DNA from: Aeromonas salmonicida subsp. salmonicida
GTDB lineage: Bacteria > Pseudomonadota > Gammaproteobacteria > Enterobacterales > Aeromonadaceae
Assembly: GCF_001643305.1 (NCBI RefSeq)
Contig: NZ_LSGW01000066.1
Coordinates: 84,215-148,214, forward strand
Length of the DNA: 64,000 bases
Reading direction: 5' to 3'
Part shown: positions 36,948 through 44,572 of the stretch, one piece after another
How positions within the stretch are numbered: the first letter of the stretch is position 1
Layout: every line of letters begins with the position of its first letter
Notes under the pieces: generated by a model
Database searches by the model: none
What the model was told of the DNA's origin: nothing
The model's input: the letters and a program-made list of their open reading frames with translations, nothing else
Made by a program: the position numbers and the translations under genes

Positions 36948-37379
36948 TCAGCCGGGATAGCTCGACCAAGTCTTGGTCGCGCCCTCATGACTGATGCTCA
37001 GCACCTGATAGGGCTGACCCGGTATATCCATGCCTGGCGCACTCTGGGGCATGCCCGGAATGGTCAGGCCGCGGATCGCCGGTTTTTCCTTGAGCAGCTT
37101 CTGCACGTCGGCAGCGGGTACATGTCCCTCCACCACATAGCCGTTGACCACACCCGTGTGGCAGGACGCCAGCTGCGGAGTGATGCCGTACTGCTGCTTG
37201 ATGGGTTCAAGCTGCTCGGTTTCGACGACCTTGATCTCAAAGCCGTTCTCTTCCATGTGCTTGATCCAGGTCTTGCAGCAGCCGCAATACTGGGACTTGT
37301 AGACAGTCATCCGCTCCGCAGCCAGGGCGGAGAAGCTGACACTGCCGGCCAGCAGGGCCAGTAACAGGGACTTGTACAT
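36948..37379 (-). CDS. DUF411 periplasmic metal-binding protein
   Basis: A 143-aa secreted protein with signal peptide (MYKSLLLALLAGSVSFSALA) and the family motif C32-x-C34-C35 (SQYCGCCKTW). Downstream Cys63-region SCHTGVVNGYVVEGHVPAAD and a Met-rich PGMPQSAPGMD loop fit copper binding. DUF411 proteins occur in copper-resistance clusters, so copper handling is the best guess. GAGGTG is a few bases before the ATG. It follows a small membrane protein gene by 48 bases. Confidence 0.85.
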   Translation of the reverse strand: MYKSLLLALLAGSVSFSALAAERMTVYKSQYCGCCKTWIKHMEENGFEIKVVETEQLEPIKQQYGITPQLASCHTGVVNGYVVEGHVPAADVQKLLKEKPAIRGLTIPGMPQSAPGMDIPGQPYQVLSISHEGATKTWSSYPG

Positions 37380-37427
37380 GACTCACCTCGGATAAGAAGA
37401 AATACCCAAAAAATGGGGAAACTCGAC

Positions 37428-37763
37428 TCAACCGGGATGACGGGGAGGACGTTCCAGCCGCTCGGGCGGCGCATCCGGCGTATACAGGGAGGGGGCAATA
37501 AACTCAGGCCTGTCAGGCTCCAGCACGGCCACCGTCAGGCTGTCGCTGGTGAGCACCGTCATGGCGAGCGCCGCAGTAAAGCTGCCACACGGCATGGCTT
37601 TCTCCAGGGTACGCTCGCTCTGGCTGCAATGGGGGGTCAGCGTACAGAGATCGGTCGCCGCCCGGCTGCCAAACGACATCAGCACCATCAGCAGACTCCA
37701 CAAGGGGAGCCAGCGGCGGGCGCGAGCGAGTTGGCGACGGGTCAGAACCATGACATGACTCAT
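37428..37763 (-). CDS. hypothetical membrane-anchored protein upstream of DUF411
   Basis: About 111 aa: a basic N-terminus (TRRQLARARR), one hydrophobic helix (WLPLWSLLMVLMSFG) and a periplasmic part with three cysteines (DLCTLTPHCSQS, AMPCGSF) and a proline-rich end. I do not recognise a family. Being first in the operon with a DUF411 gene suggests a metal-linked role, by inference only. The start is uncertain: ATGs at codons 1 and 5 both lack a strong ribosome binding site. Confidence 0.6.
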   Translation of the reverse strand: MSHVMVLTRRQLARARRWLPLWSLLMVLMSFGSRAATDLCTLTPHCSQSERTLEKAMPCGSFTAALAMTVLTSDSLTVAVLEPDRPEFIAPSLYTPDAPPERLERPPRHPG

Positions 37764-38012
37764 TAAGCAGAAGAGTCCTATGGTAACCTCTGGCCCAGGG
37801 GGAGGGTCAAGCCCTCCCCTCTATGGTTCGCGGGATGTAAGTAGTATGGCGGGGCGCGATTCACCCACGGATCCCCGCGTCTGGCGTAACGGGACCTGAT
37901 CCCGGAACTGGCGGGCCATGGCACTTCTTGATAACGTCACCGCTCAATGCATCTTCTTTTCGCCAGTACTGGTTTTTGCCAGTACCAGGCTCAGTCTTCA
38001 GGTTATGACCCC

Positions 38013-38612
38013 ATGAAACGCATTCTGGTTATCTTTTCACACCCGGCCCTGCAGAGCTCAAGAGCCAACAAGCAGCTGTTGCAGGCTATCGAAGAGCTGG
38101 AGGGCGTCACAGTTCACGACCTCTATCAGCACTACCCGGACATGTTCATCAATGTAAAACAGGAACAGGCCCTGCTGTCGGAACACGATATCATCGTCTT
38201 TCAACACCCCTTCTACTGGTACTCCTGCCCCGCCATCATGAAGGAGTGGATGGACCTAGTGCTGGAATACGGCTATGCCTACGGTCCCGAGGCCCATGCC
38301 CTCAATGGCAAGCAGTGGCTGAGTGCCATCACCACGGGTGGCGCCCCAGAGTCCTATTGCAGCGCAGGCTACAACAGTCGCCCACTGCTCGACTTTTTGC
38401 TGCCGTTCCAGCAAACGGCACAACTGTGCGGCATGACCTGGCTGCCCCCGTTCGTGCTCCACTCCTTTCACAAGATCAAGGATCCGGAGGCATTGCGTCG
38501 CTGTGGCCAGGATTATCGCCAGCTGTTGTGTGCCCTGCGCGACGAGCAACTGACCCCCGATCAGCTCGCGGGGCAATCTTATCTGCGGGATCTGCTGGAG
38601 GGGCTCTCATGA
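38013..38612 (+). CDS. KefF/KefG-type quinone oxidoreductase, Kef ancillary subunit
   Basis: A 199-aa flavodoxin-fold NAD(P)H oxidoreductase that activates KefB/KefC. Motifs LVIFSHPALQSSRANK, DLYQHYPD and VFQHPFYWYSCPAIMKEWMD match KefF/KefG. It overlaps a 22-codon ORF (ATGA), which in turn overlaps kefB. Whether it is KefF or KefG by descent is not decidable by eye; pairing with a KefB-like channel favours KefG. Confidence 0.9.
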   Translation: MKRILVIFSHPALQSSRANKQLLQAIEELEGVTVHDLYQHYPDMFINVKQEQALLSEHDIIVFQHPFYWYSCPAIMKEWMDLVLEYGYAYGPEAHALNGKQWLSAITTGGAPESYCSAGYNSRPLLDFLLPFQQTAQLCGMTWLPPFVLHSFHKIKDPEALRRCGQDYRQLLCALRDEQLTPDQLAGQSYLRDLLEGLS

Positions 38613-38677
38613 AACACGGGCAGCTATTTGGCCGACCCCATGAGCCTGACCAGATGTTTAAACGGAGGGCTGGCTGA
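38609..38677 (+). CDS. 22-aa ORF bridging kefF/G and kefB
   Basis: MKHGQLFGRPHEPDQMFKRR is followed by two more residues. Its ATG overlaps the kefF/G stop and its TGA overlaps the kefB start. It has no recognisable domain. The double overlap suggests a coupling device that passes ribosomes from one gene to the next, or a leaderlike peptide; it could equally be chance. Confidence 0.4.
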   Translation: MKHGQLFGRPHEPDQMFKRRAG

Positions 38678-40533
38678 TGGGTCACGGATTACTGTTTGAT
38701 GCGCTTATCTACCTCTCGGCGGCGGTGATCGCCGTGCCGCTGGCCAAACGCTGGGGGCTGGGCTCTGTGCTTGGCTACCTGCTGGCAGGCATCATCATAG
38801 GTCCCTTCCTGCTGGGGCTGGTGGGGGAGCAGAAGGATGTGATGCACTTCGCCGAGTTCGGGGTAGTGCTGATGCTGTTTCTGGTCGGGCTGGAGCTGCG
38901 CCCTGCCCTCTTGTGGCAGCTGAAGGGGCCCATACTCGGCACCGGCGGCCTGCAGGTGCTGCTCACCACAGGTGCCCTGACTGGCGTGGCATATCTCATC
39001 GGACTGCCCTGGCAGCAGGGACTGGGCATCGGCCTCATCCTGGCGCTCTCCTCCACTGCCATAGTGTTGCAGAGCCTGCAGGAGCGCAAACTGATGCAGA
39101 GCGAAAGCGGTCGATCCGCCTTTGCGGTGCTGTTGTTTCAGGACATTGCCGTCATTCCCATACTGGCGATCCTGCCGCTGCTCGCCATAGCACCGGTGGC
39201 CAGCAATGGCAGTGCGGAGCTGGCTGGCTGGCAACACGGCCTGCTGGTGGTCGCGGCCATCTCCGGCATAGTACTGGGTGGCCACTACCTGATGCGGCCG
39301 GTGTTTCGCGCCATCGCCCAGTCCCACATGCGGGAGATCTTCGTCGCCGCCGCCCTGCTGCTGGTGATCGCCATCGCAGTGCTGATGGAGTCGGTGGGAC
39401 TCTCCCCTGCCCTTGGCTCCTTCCTCGCCGGTGTGGTGCTGGCCGACAGCGAATATCGCCACGAGCTGGAGGCGGACATAGAGCCGTTCAAGGGCTTGCT
39501 GCTCGGCCTCTTCTTCATGTCGGTGGGCGCCGGAATCAACTTCAGCCTGTTTGCCGAACACCCCTTTCTCATCCCGGCGCTGGTGATCGGCCTGATGGCA
39601 TTGAAATGGCTGGTGCTGATGGCGCTCGGCTTTGTCATTCGTATCTCGCCCAACCAGCGCTGGACCTTCGGGCTGGCGCTGGCACAGGGTGGCGAGTTTG
39701 CCTTTGTGCTCTTCTCGTTTGCCTCCCAGAACAAGGTGCTGCCAGGCGACACCATATCGCTGCTCACCCTGGTGGTGGCCCTCTCCATGGCGCTGACGCC
39801 GCTCTTGCTGATCCTCAACGATCGGGTGATCCAGCCCTGGTTCGATTACCGTACCCACAGCGATTCGCCGCAGCACGAGCAACCTGAATTGGTGGAGCAC
39901 CCCGTCATCATCGCCGGCTTCGGCCGCTTCGGCCAGATAGTGGGGCGCCTGCTGCACGGCCACGGCATAGGCACAACCATACTGGAGCAGGACGCCAGTC
40001 AGATAGAGATGCTGCGCAGGTACGGCTATCAGGTGTTCTACGGCGATGCCAGCCGGCTCGATCTGCTGCATGCCGCCGGCGCCCACAAGGCAAAACTGCT
40101 GGTGCTCTCCATCAATGACCCGGCCACCTCGCTTGAGGTGATTGAAATGGTGAAGAAACACTTCCCGCACCTTAAGATACTGGCGCGTGCCCAAGACAGA
40201 CCCCATGCTCACGAGATCCTGCGCCACGGCGTGGACAGCGTGCATCGGGAAACCCTGGGTTCCGCCGTGGATCTGGGGGTGGAAGCGCTGACCCAGCTGG
40301 GATTTCGGGCCAACCAGGCCTGGCGGGCGGGACAGACCTTCAAACAACACGACAACTGGTTGCTGCGGGAGCAGGCCAATTACTTGGACGACGAACACAC
40401 CTACATCAACAAGAGCCTGCAATACAGGGACATCCTTTCCGATCTGTTGCAAGACGATCAGGAAGGACAAGAGCGTATTCACGCTCACAACTGGAACAGC
40501 GGTCTGCCCGACAACGACAAGGAAGCAATATGA
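38677..40533 (+). CDS. kefB: glutathione-regulated K+ efflux antiporter KefB/KefC
   Basis: A 618-aa CPA2 transporter: 12 TM helices, including FAEFGVVLMLFLVGLELRP and ALSSTAIVLQSLQERK, then a cytosolic RCK/KTN domain starting VIIAGFGRFGQIVGRLL (Rossmann glycine motif) near residue 407. Efflux of K+ with acidification protects against electrophiles such as methylglyoxal when glutathione adducts bind the KTN domain. Coupled with kefF/G upstream and sirB2 downstream by four-base overlap. Confidence 0.94.
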   Translation: MGHGLLFDALIYLSAAVIAVPLAKRWGLGSVLGYLLAGIIIGPFLLGLVGEQKDVMHFAEFGVVLMLFLVGLELRPALLWQLKGPILGTGGLQVLLTTGALTGVAYLIGLPWQQGLGIGLILALSSTAIVLQSLQERKLMQSESGRSAFAVLLFQDIAVIPILAILPLLAIAPVASNGSAELAGWQHGLLVVAAISGIVLGGHYLMRPVFRAIAQSHMREIFVAAALLLVIAIAVLMESVGLSPALGSFLAGVVLADSEYRHELEADIEPFKGLLLGLFFMSVGAGINFSLFAEHPFLIPALVIGLMALKWLVLMALGFVIRISPNQRWTFGLALAQGGEFAFVLFSFASQNKVLPGDTISLLTLVVALSMALTPLLLILNDRVIQPWFDYRTHSDSPQHEQPELVEHPVIIAGFGRFGQIVGRLLHGHGIGTTILEQDASQIEMLRRYGYQVFYGDASRLDLLHAAGAHKAKLLVLSINDPATSLEVIEMVKKHFPHLKILARAQDRPHAHEILRHGVDSVHRETLGSAVDLGVEALTQLGFRANQAWRAGQTFKQHDNWLLREQANYLDDEHTYINKSLQYRDILSDLLQDDQEGQERIHAHNWNSGLPDNDKEAI

Positions 40534-40916
40534 TTGCCTATTATCCTCTGCTCAAACACCTGCACATGACCCTCGCCATCGTCAGCCTGCTGCTGTTTGT
40601 CTATCGCTGGATGCTTTCTCTCAACGCCAGCCCGCGTCTGCAACAGCGCTGGCTGAAGATAGCACCCCATGTCAACGACACCTTCTTGCTGCTGTTCGGG
40701 GTGCTGCTGGCTGTCACGTTGCAGATGAGCCCAAGCCAGCAACCCTGGCTGATGGCCAAGCTGATCGCCCTGGTGGTCTACATAGGGCTCGGTGTCATGG
40801 CGTTAAAACGGCCTGCTCGCAGCCAGAAGCTTATGGCGGGTGTCGCCGCACTGGCGGTGTTTGGTTACATGGTGGGAGCCGCCATGACCAAATCGGCCTG
40901 GTCCTGGTTGGCTTGA
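40530..40916 (+). CDS. SirB2 family membrane protein
   Basis: A 128-aa protein with four TM helices. MIAYYPLLKHLHMTLAIVSL and LKIAPHVNDTFLLLFGVLL match the SirB2/YchQ family of unknown function, named for an old link to invasion-gene regulation in Salmonella. Its start overlaps the kefB stop (ATGA). I leave the symbol blank since the name implies a role not shown here. Confidence 0.85.
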   Translation: MIAYYPLLKHLHMTLAIVSLLLFVYRWMLSLNASPRLQQRWLKIAPHVNDTFLLLFGVLLAVTLQMSPSQQPWLMAKLIALVVYIGLGVMALKRPARSQKLMAGVAALAVFGYMVGAAMTKSAWSWLA

Positions 40917-41122
40917 CGAGAATGTCCATCTGGTGGGGGGAAGCCATTCCCTCCACATCATCTTCTGCCCTTTAACGTGATTTCTATTTTTTCTTCTCCC
41001 TAAAAACCGCAAGACAGCACTTTAATTTGCGATTTTTTCATCAATTAAAAGCCTCAATTGCCACCCACTAAAACAGTAATCATATTTAATATCATGTAGT
41101 TAATGACGTTTGTATGAAAATG

Positions 41123-41164
41123 GCGACAGTTGTCGCAGCAAAACTTGCGACATAGACTGTCGCA
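41123..41164. promoter_or_regulatory. two adjacent palindromes upstream of the WYL gene
   Basis: GCGACAGTTGTCGC (41123-41136) is a perfect inverted repeat. TGCGACATAGACTGTCGCA (41146-41164) repeats the same arms with a five-base spacer. Four half-sites of TGTCGC/GCGACA thus lie within 42 bases, about 50 bases before the WYL start. This is the arrangement of an autoregulatory operator, probably bound by the WYL protein itself. Confidence 0.7.
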
Positions 41165-41212
41165 TGCCATGGCTAGGATACACTCAACGCTAAACCAGTG
41201 AAGGCATGCACC

Positions 41213-42199
41213 ATGAGTAAGAAGCTGTTACGACAACTGACCTTGGCGCGTTGCATCCCGCACCGCCCTTACAAGCTGACCGCCAGCCAACTTCAGGTAA
41301 AACTGGAAGAGGAAGGTATCCATGTCAGTCTGCGTACCGTGCAACGGGACCTGGAAGAGATGTCCGGCATGGGGTTGTTCGACCTCACCTCGGATGAGCG
41401 CAGCAAACCCCACGGCTGGTGCTTTGAGCGCCATGGCCTCAACGACTTCGCCAATATCATGCCGTTGTCGCTGGCGGTGGCCCTGAAAACATGGAGTGAT
41501 CAGGCAAGCCAACTGCTACCGGCAAGCGTGCTGACCGAATTGAATCCGCTGATCGACAAGGCCAGCCAGGTGATTCGCGACAGCCAGAGCGAACTGGCCG
41601 AACGCTGGCTCGAGAGCGTACATCAGTCACCGCGTCCGTTTGCCGGCAACCCGGAGATCCGTCGCAGCACCCTGATCCGCGATGCCCTCTGGCGTGGTCG
41701 CAAGTTCAGCGCCGAGATACAGCGCGTCATCAAGGAGCGTACTGTATGGCTCTGCTATGACCGCATCAATCCGCTCGGCATCCTGAATCAGGCCGATGGT
41801 CCGACCCTGCTCTGTACTTTGTCCGAGCTGGATCCCAAGGTATACGGCATCCCGTTCGATCACATCAAGGGCGTGGAACTGACCAACTTCAGCGCAACCC
41901 AGCCGAAGGATTTCAATATCCAGAAGCTGATCCGTGACCAGGGCTACCAGGACGTCAGCGGTCCAATCCGCTTTGTCGGTCGCATTGATGCAAACTGCCC
42001 GACCCTGGTTGATGGCCAGATCCCGGGCCACAACCCACGCATGACTCGCTATGACAAGCGCAGTGTCGTGGTGGAGACCGAAGTCCAGGACACCCCTGAA
42101 TTTCGCACCTGGCTCAATAACATGAGCGGCAACCTGGAAGTGCTGGCGCCAGAGTCACTGCGCAAGGCATACCCGACACCAGGCAGCCGGGTTAGCTAA
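41213..42199 (+). CDS. WYL-domain transcriptional regulator
   Basis: A 328-aa regulator: an N-terminal HTH (TASQLQVKLEEEGIHVSLRT, residues about 24-43, with RTVQRDLEEM as recognition helix) and a WYL ligand domain in the C-terminal half (IKERTVWLCYDRINPLG onward). WYL domains sense nucleic acids or nucleotides in several regulators. GAAGG is eight bases before the ATG; a GTG 15 bases earlier is less likely. It is the first gene before csrB and has two palindromes in its promoter. No defence genes are adjacent. Confidence 0.85.
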   Translation: MSKKLLRQLTLARCIPHRPYKLTASQLQVKLEEEGIHVSLRTVQRDLEEMSGMGLFDLTSDERSKPHGWCFERHGLNDFANIMPLSLAVALKTWSDQASQLLPASVLTELNPLIDKASQVIRDSQSELAERWLESVHQSPRPFAGNPEIRRSTLIRDALWRGRKFSAEIQRVIKERTVWLCYDRINPLGILNQADGPTLLCTLSELDPKVYGIPFDHIKGVELTNFSATQPKDFNIQKLIRDQGYQDVSGPIRFVGRIDANCPTLVDGQIPGHNPRMTRYDKRSVVVETEVQDTPEFRTWLNNMSGNLEVLAPESLRKAYPTPGSRVS

Positions 42200-42203
42200 T
42201 CCC

Positions 42204-42232
42204 AAAAAGCCGAGCTCAGCCTCGGCTTTTTG
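42204..42232 (+). terminator. terminator of the WYL gene
   Basis: AAAAAGCCGAG and CTCGGCTTTTT around a six-base loop, directly after the stop codon. Confidence 0.88.
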
Positions 42233-42324
42233 TATTCTTTTCAAGCATATCTATTCAACTAATTTTGAACCCTTGCCTGCTGAATTGAGTCGTTTTGTAC
42301 CATCGTTTTCCCCCTGTTTTTTCG

Positions 42325-42356
42325 TGTGAGAGATCCGCCATAGCGGCTGTAAGAGG
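42325..42356 (+). promoter_or_regulatory. UvrY/SirA (GacA-type) boxes upstream of csrB
   Basis: TGTGAGAGATC at 42325-42335 equals the first half of the enterobacterial UvrY/SirA site recalled for csrB. TGTAAGAGG follows at 42348-42356. They lie about 180-210 bases before the csrB start, a distance like that in enterobacteria. Activation by the BarA-UvrY (VarS-VarA) system is inferred. Confidence 0.65.
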
Positions 42357-42501
42357 CCACTGTGTTGCACCGTACGCGAAGCCATCTTTGAATCCATATC
42401 CTTTCCCATGAAACAAACTAAATATATGATTAATATAACTTTATATTGTTAATGGCTAAATTGGATCAGGCTGAGTCACAGAGATAACAGCATGGCCTCC
42501 C

Positions 42502-42529
42502 TTGTTCCTCTGTACGCTTCCCTTAATAT
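42502..42529 (+). promoter_or_regulatory. candidate csrB promoter
   Basis: TTGTTC (42502-42507) and TAATAT (42524-42529) are 16 bases apart. A start near 42535 would put the first GGA motif close to the 5' end, as in other CsrB RNAs. Confidence 0.55.
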
Positions 42530-42534
42530 GTGTC

Positions 42535-42957
42535 TCACAAGGACGAAGCTGGTTCGGCAGGATGCAGGAACAGCGCATAAACAGGGAATAACCTACAGGA
42601 CGTGGTCAGGGATACCTCAGGATGAGGCAGAGCAGCAGGGATTACCGCTCTTCAGGAAGAACAGGACCTCGCCGGATGCGAGCAGGACAGCTTCAGGATG
42701 AAGCGAGATAGCCCGGATGGTTATCTGCCAGGACGGCGCAAGGAACACCACAGGATGTGGTAAGGGACACCTCCAGGATGGAGAGAGTGCAGCAATCAGG
42801 AACGATTGCCAGACCAGGATGGTCACAGGACACCTCAACGGATTGGGAAGGGGATATTCCGAAGGATCAGGATAAAGTCAGGGATCGCAGGGAGCATTGC
42901 AGTTCATGGACTGGACTAGATGACTTGAGGGGACGGCAACTGCCGTCCCCTTTTCTT
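42535..42957 (+). ncRNA. csrB: CsrB-family regulatory RNA (CsrA sponge)
   Basis: About 420 nucleotides with roughly 30 GGA motifs, many as CAGGATG, CAGGACG or CAGGGA, often in loops of short hairpins such as CCTCCAGGATGGAG, CACCACAGGATGTGG and GACCAGGATGGTC. The block GGACACCTCCAGGATGGAGA also occurs in E. coli CsrB as I recall it. The 3' end is a strong terminator (42929-42957). The RNA binds many CsrA dimers and relieves their control of mRNAs. Small ORFs crossing it are not credible. The 5' end is estimated from the promoter. Confidence 0.9.
42929..42957 (+). terminator. csrB terminator
   Basis: GGGGACGGCA pairs with TGCCGTCCCC around a two-base loop and is followed by TTTTCTTT. Confidence 0.9.
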
Positions 42958-43183
42958 TATGTGCACCTCTCAAGCCTCCTGCTGGCTCTTTCACGCGAGC
43001 TAACGCGGTTGCCTCTCCGGCTGTTTTCGTCCTCTAACTCCTTGAAGCGAGCCATGAGGGAGGGAAGCAACCATCCTTCCAAATTTGGACCGCCACTTGT
43101 AGAAGGTGGCGGTACTGATGCCATGTCGCGGTAGAGTGTCGGCATAGATGAACCTGCTTCGGCCTGTTTGAAGATGGCGATGG
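42958..43183 (-). pseudogene. IS3-family orfA remnant
   Basis: In shifting frames on the minus strand one reads IAIFKQAEAGSS, then GISTATFYKWRSKFG, then FKELEDEN. This is the order seen in OrfA of IS3 elements of the IS407/IS51 type. Several small indels break it, and the N-terminus is cut off at 43183 by the IS1-type element. No function expected. Confidence 0.75.
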
Positions 43184-43197
43184 GGTGATGCCTCCAA

Positions 43198-43605
43198 TCA
43201 GTTGAAGTGATGCTTGTCGATGAAGGCGCCGATGACTTTCTCGTGTAGCTCAACAGAGCCAGAAAAGCAGATGGTTTTGCGAGCTAGTCGCTTAAGGCGC
43301 GTTCTGAGCGTCAGGTTGTTACGCTCGATACGTTGCATGAAGATTTTCCCAGTCAGATGTATCTTGCAGGGGACTTCTCTGGCGTAGCTATCCCAGTTAT
43401 CACTGGTGATAAAGCCAAGCTGAAAAGGGGCAAGCAGGCTCAGCAATTTACGGCATGTTTCATCGTTGCGCGGGCCGGAGGTGTAGGCAACAACACGTTT
43501 TCTTTTGGTATCAAAGGCATACCAAAGCCAATGGCGATTATCTTTATTACCTACATACGTCCATTGCTCATCGCGTTTACAGATAAGCGCGACATCATCC
43601 AGCAC
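43198..43605 (-). CDS. IS1-family transposase InsB region
   Basis: Encodes the DDE-type catalytic part: MDEQW-like KRDEQWTYVGNKDNRHWLWY, SDNWDSY with the second acidic residue, and QRIERNNLTLRTRLKRLARKTICFS with the closing SVELHEKVIGAFI. The open frame extends further upstream (PKELVPRQVTSEKV) into the insA overlap, as needed for the InsAB' frameshift product. Complete at the C-terminus. With insA broken, the fusion transposase is probably not made. Confidence 0.85.
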   Translation of the reverse strand: MLDDVALICKRDEQWTYVGNKDNRHWLWYAFDTKRKRVVAYTSGPRNDETCRKLLSLLAPFQLGFITSDNWDSYAREVPCKIHLTGKIFMQRIERNNLTLRTRLKRLARKTICFSGSVELHEKVIGAFIDKHHFN

Positions 43606-43619
43606 TACCTTTTCGGAGG

Positions 43620-43891
43620 TTACTTGCCTTGGGACGAGTTCTTTAGGGCGCGCAGGACGGTGTTAATGCCAATGTTGAGAGCGCGAGCAGTATCACGGAC
43701 ACCAGCCCCGTTGAACGCCATATCAACAATCTTCTCTTTGACGCCGGGTTACGGGCCTCATAGGTGTAGGTGAGCTGAAAAACGTGGGGGCAGGCTGGAC
43801 AACGATAGCGAATGTTACCGGCAGGAGTCTTACCATGGCGATATACGTGGTCGGAGTTGCAACGAGGACAGTGAATGGTGATGGATGCCAT
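43620..43891 (-). pseudogene. IS1-family insA, frameshifted
   Basis: Starts MASITIHCPRCNSDHVYRHG with the InsA zinc finger (CPRC, CPAC). The frame breaks at EARNP near 43745, where one C appears to be missing. The following frame gives KEKIVDMAFNGAGVRDTARA, then LNIGINTVLRALKNSSQGK and a stop. In IS1 this protein provides DNA binding. Confidence 0.82.
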
Positions 43892-43949
43892 GAATGAAGA
43901 AGCCTCAAAAGAACCCACCTCACTGCATCAACCGATCGGAGGCATCACC

Positions 43950-44055
43950 CAATTTGGCAATCACGTTCCAGCATTACAACGAGCATCCCCCGCACAGCGC
44001 CTTAGGGTATTGTTCACCTCGAAAACATCTACGCAGTCGGGTATCACAACCCTAA
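43950..44055 (+). pseudogene. IS3-family orfB C-terminal remnant
   Basis: The plus strand encodes [20 protein letters not shown] and ends at a TAA (44053-44055). This is the typical C-terminus of IS3-type integrase-like transposases (YN..HPHSALGY.SP). Its orientation is opposite to the orfA remnant on the other side of the IS1-type element. Confidence 0.75.
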
Positions 44056-44061
44056 GCGGAA

Positions 44062-44098
44062 AACGCCACCCACACCGGTCTGGTGTGGATGGGCGTTC
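44062..44098 (-). terminator. terminator after the 94-aa charged protein gene
   Basis: A long imperfect stem, AACGCC-A-CCCACACC with GGTGTGG-A-TGGGCGTT around GGTCT. On the minus strand it is followed by TTTTCC. It lies a short way past the 44116 stop codon. Confidence 0.7.
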
Positions 44099-44115
44099 AT
44101 CAACACAGCGCTAAC

Positions 44116-44400
44116 TCAGCGCTTGCTGCGAAACTTGTTGCTGACGGAGTCGATCCAGCTGAAGGTTTCTGGCAGTACCTGATTTCTGGCCCGTTCTTTG
44201 GCCTTTTCCCGAGCCAGTTTAGAAGCCACCTTAGCCGCCTCTGCACGATCTGCCACGATTTTAAGCCGGCCTTCCTCACGGATCCTGTTACGTTCTGCGT
44301 TGGTCAGCTGATGATCAGCATTGGCCTGGGCTTTTTGGAGCAACAGGGTTATCTCGGCCTTTTCGGCTTCGGTGAGGTCTTTCATTTCCAACTTTTTCAC
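44116..44400 (-). CDS. small charged hypothetical protein (94 aa)
   Basis: A Lys/Arg/Glu/Ala-rich, mainly helical cytosolic protein, with MKKLEMKDLTEAEKAEITLL at the N-terminus and FSWIDSVSNKFRSKR at the C-terminus. The GTG at 44400 is chosen because AGGAG lies six bases upstream; an ATG at 44442 is in frame but has no such site. I do not recognise the family. Composition suggests RNA or ribosome binding, but that is only a hint. It ends just before a hairpin terminator. Confidence 0.7.
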   Translation of the reverse strand: MKKLEMKDLTEAEKAEITLLLQKAQANADHQLTNAERNRIREEGRLKIVADRAEAAKVASKLAREKAKERARNQVLPETFSWIDSVSNKFRSKR

Positions 44401-44572
44401 GGCGCGCTCCTGGGGCGGCTGGGGGGTGGAATACATTAACACATTTTCACCGACTATTTCTTATGCAATCCGCTCTGCTGGCATAAAAGAGCCGGTTCTG
44501 CACTTTTCTCAGTCATTTATCTGCCAGTTCACTGCAGATTTCTTGCATGTCCCGGTTTGTCTGGTATATCTC

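Larger units (their letters stand above)
43184..43949 (-). mobile_element. IS1-family insertion sequence
   Basis: A 766-base element, close to the 768 bases of IS1. Its ends are inverted repeats: GGTGATGCCTCCAATCAGTT on the left and GGTGATGCCTCCGATCGGTT (reverse strand) on the right, similar to IS1 ends. It carries insA and insB on the minus strand. No matching 8-9 base target duplication is seen at the junctions. insA has a frameshift, so the copy is likely inactive. Confidence 0.88.

Noticed and set aside
38689..40488. 599-codon minus-strand ORF
   Set aside because: Antisense to kefB, with His/Gln-rich low-complexity translation; kefB has all expected motifs.
42492..42701. 69-codon ORF
   Set aside because: It overlaps the csrB promoter and RNA; the translation reflects GGA repeats.
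42560..42900. Frequent AGGATG motifs resembling short repeats of a CRISPR or integron
   Set aside because: Spacing is irregular, motifs sit in hairpin loops and a terminator follows. This is a CsrB RNA.
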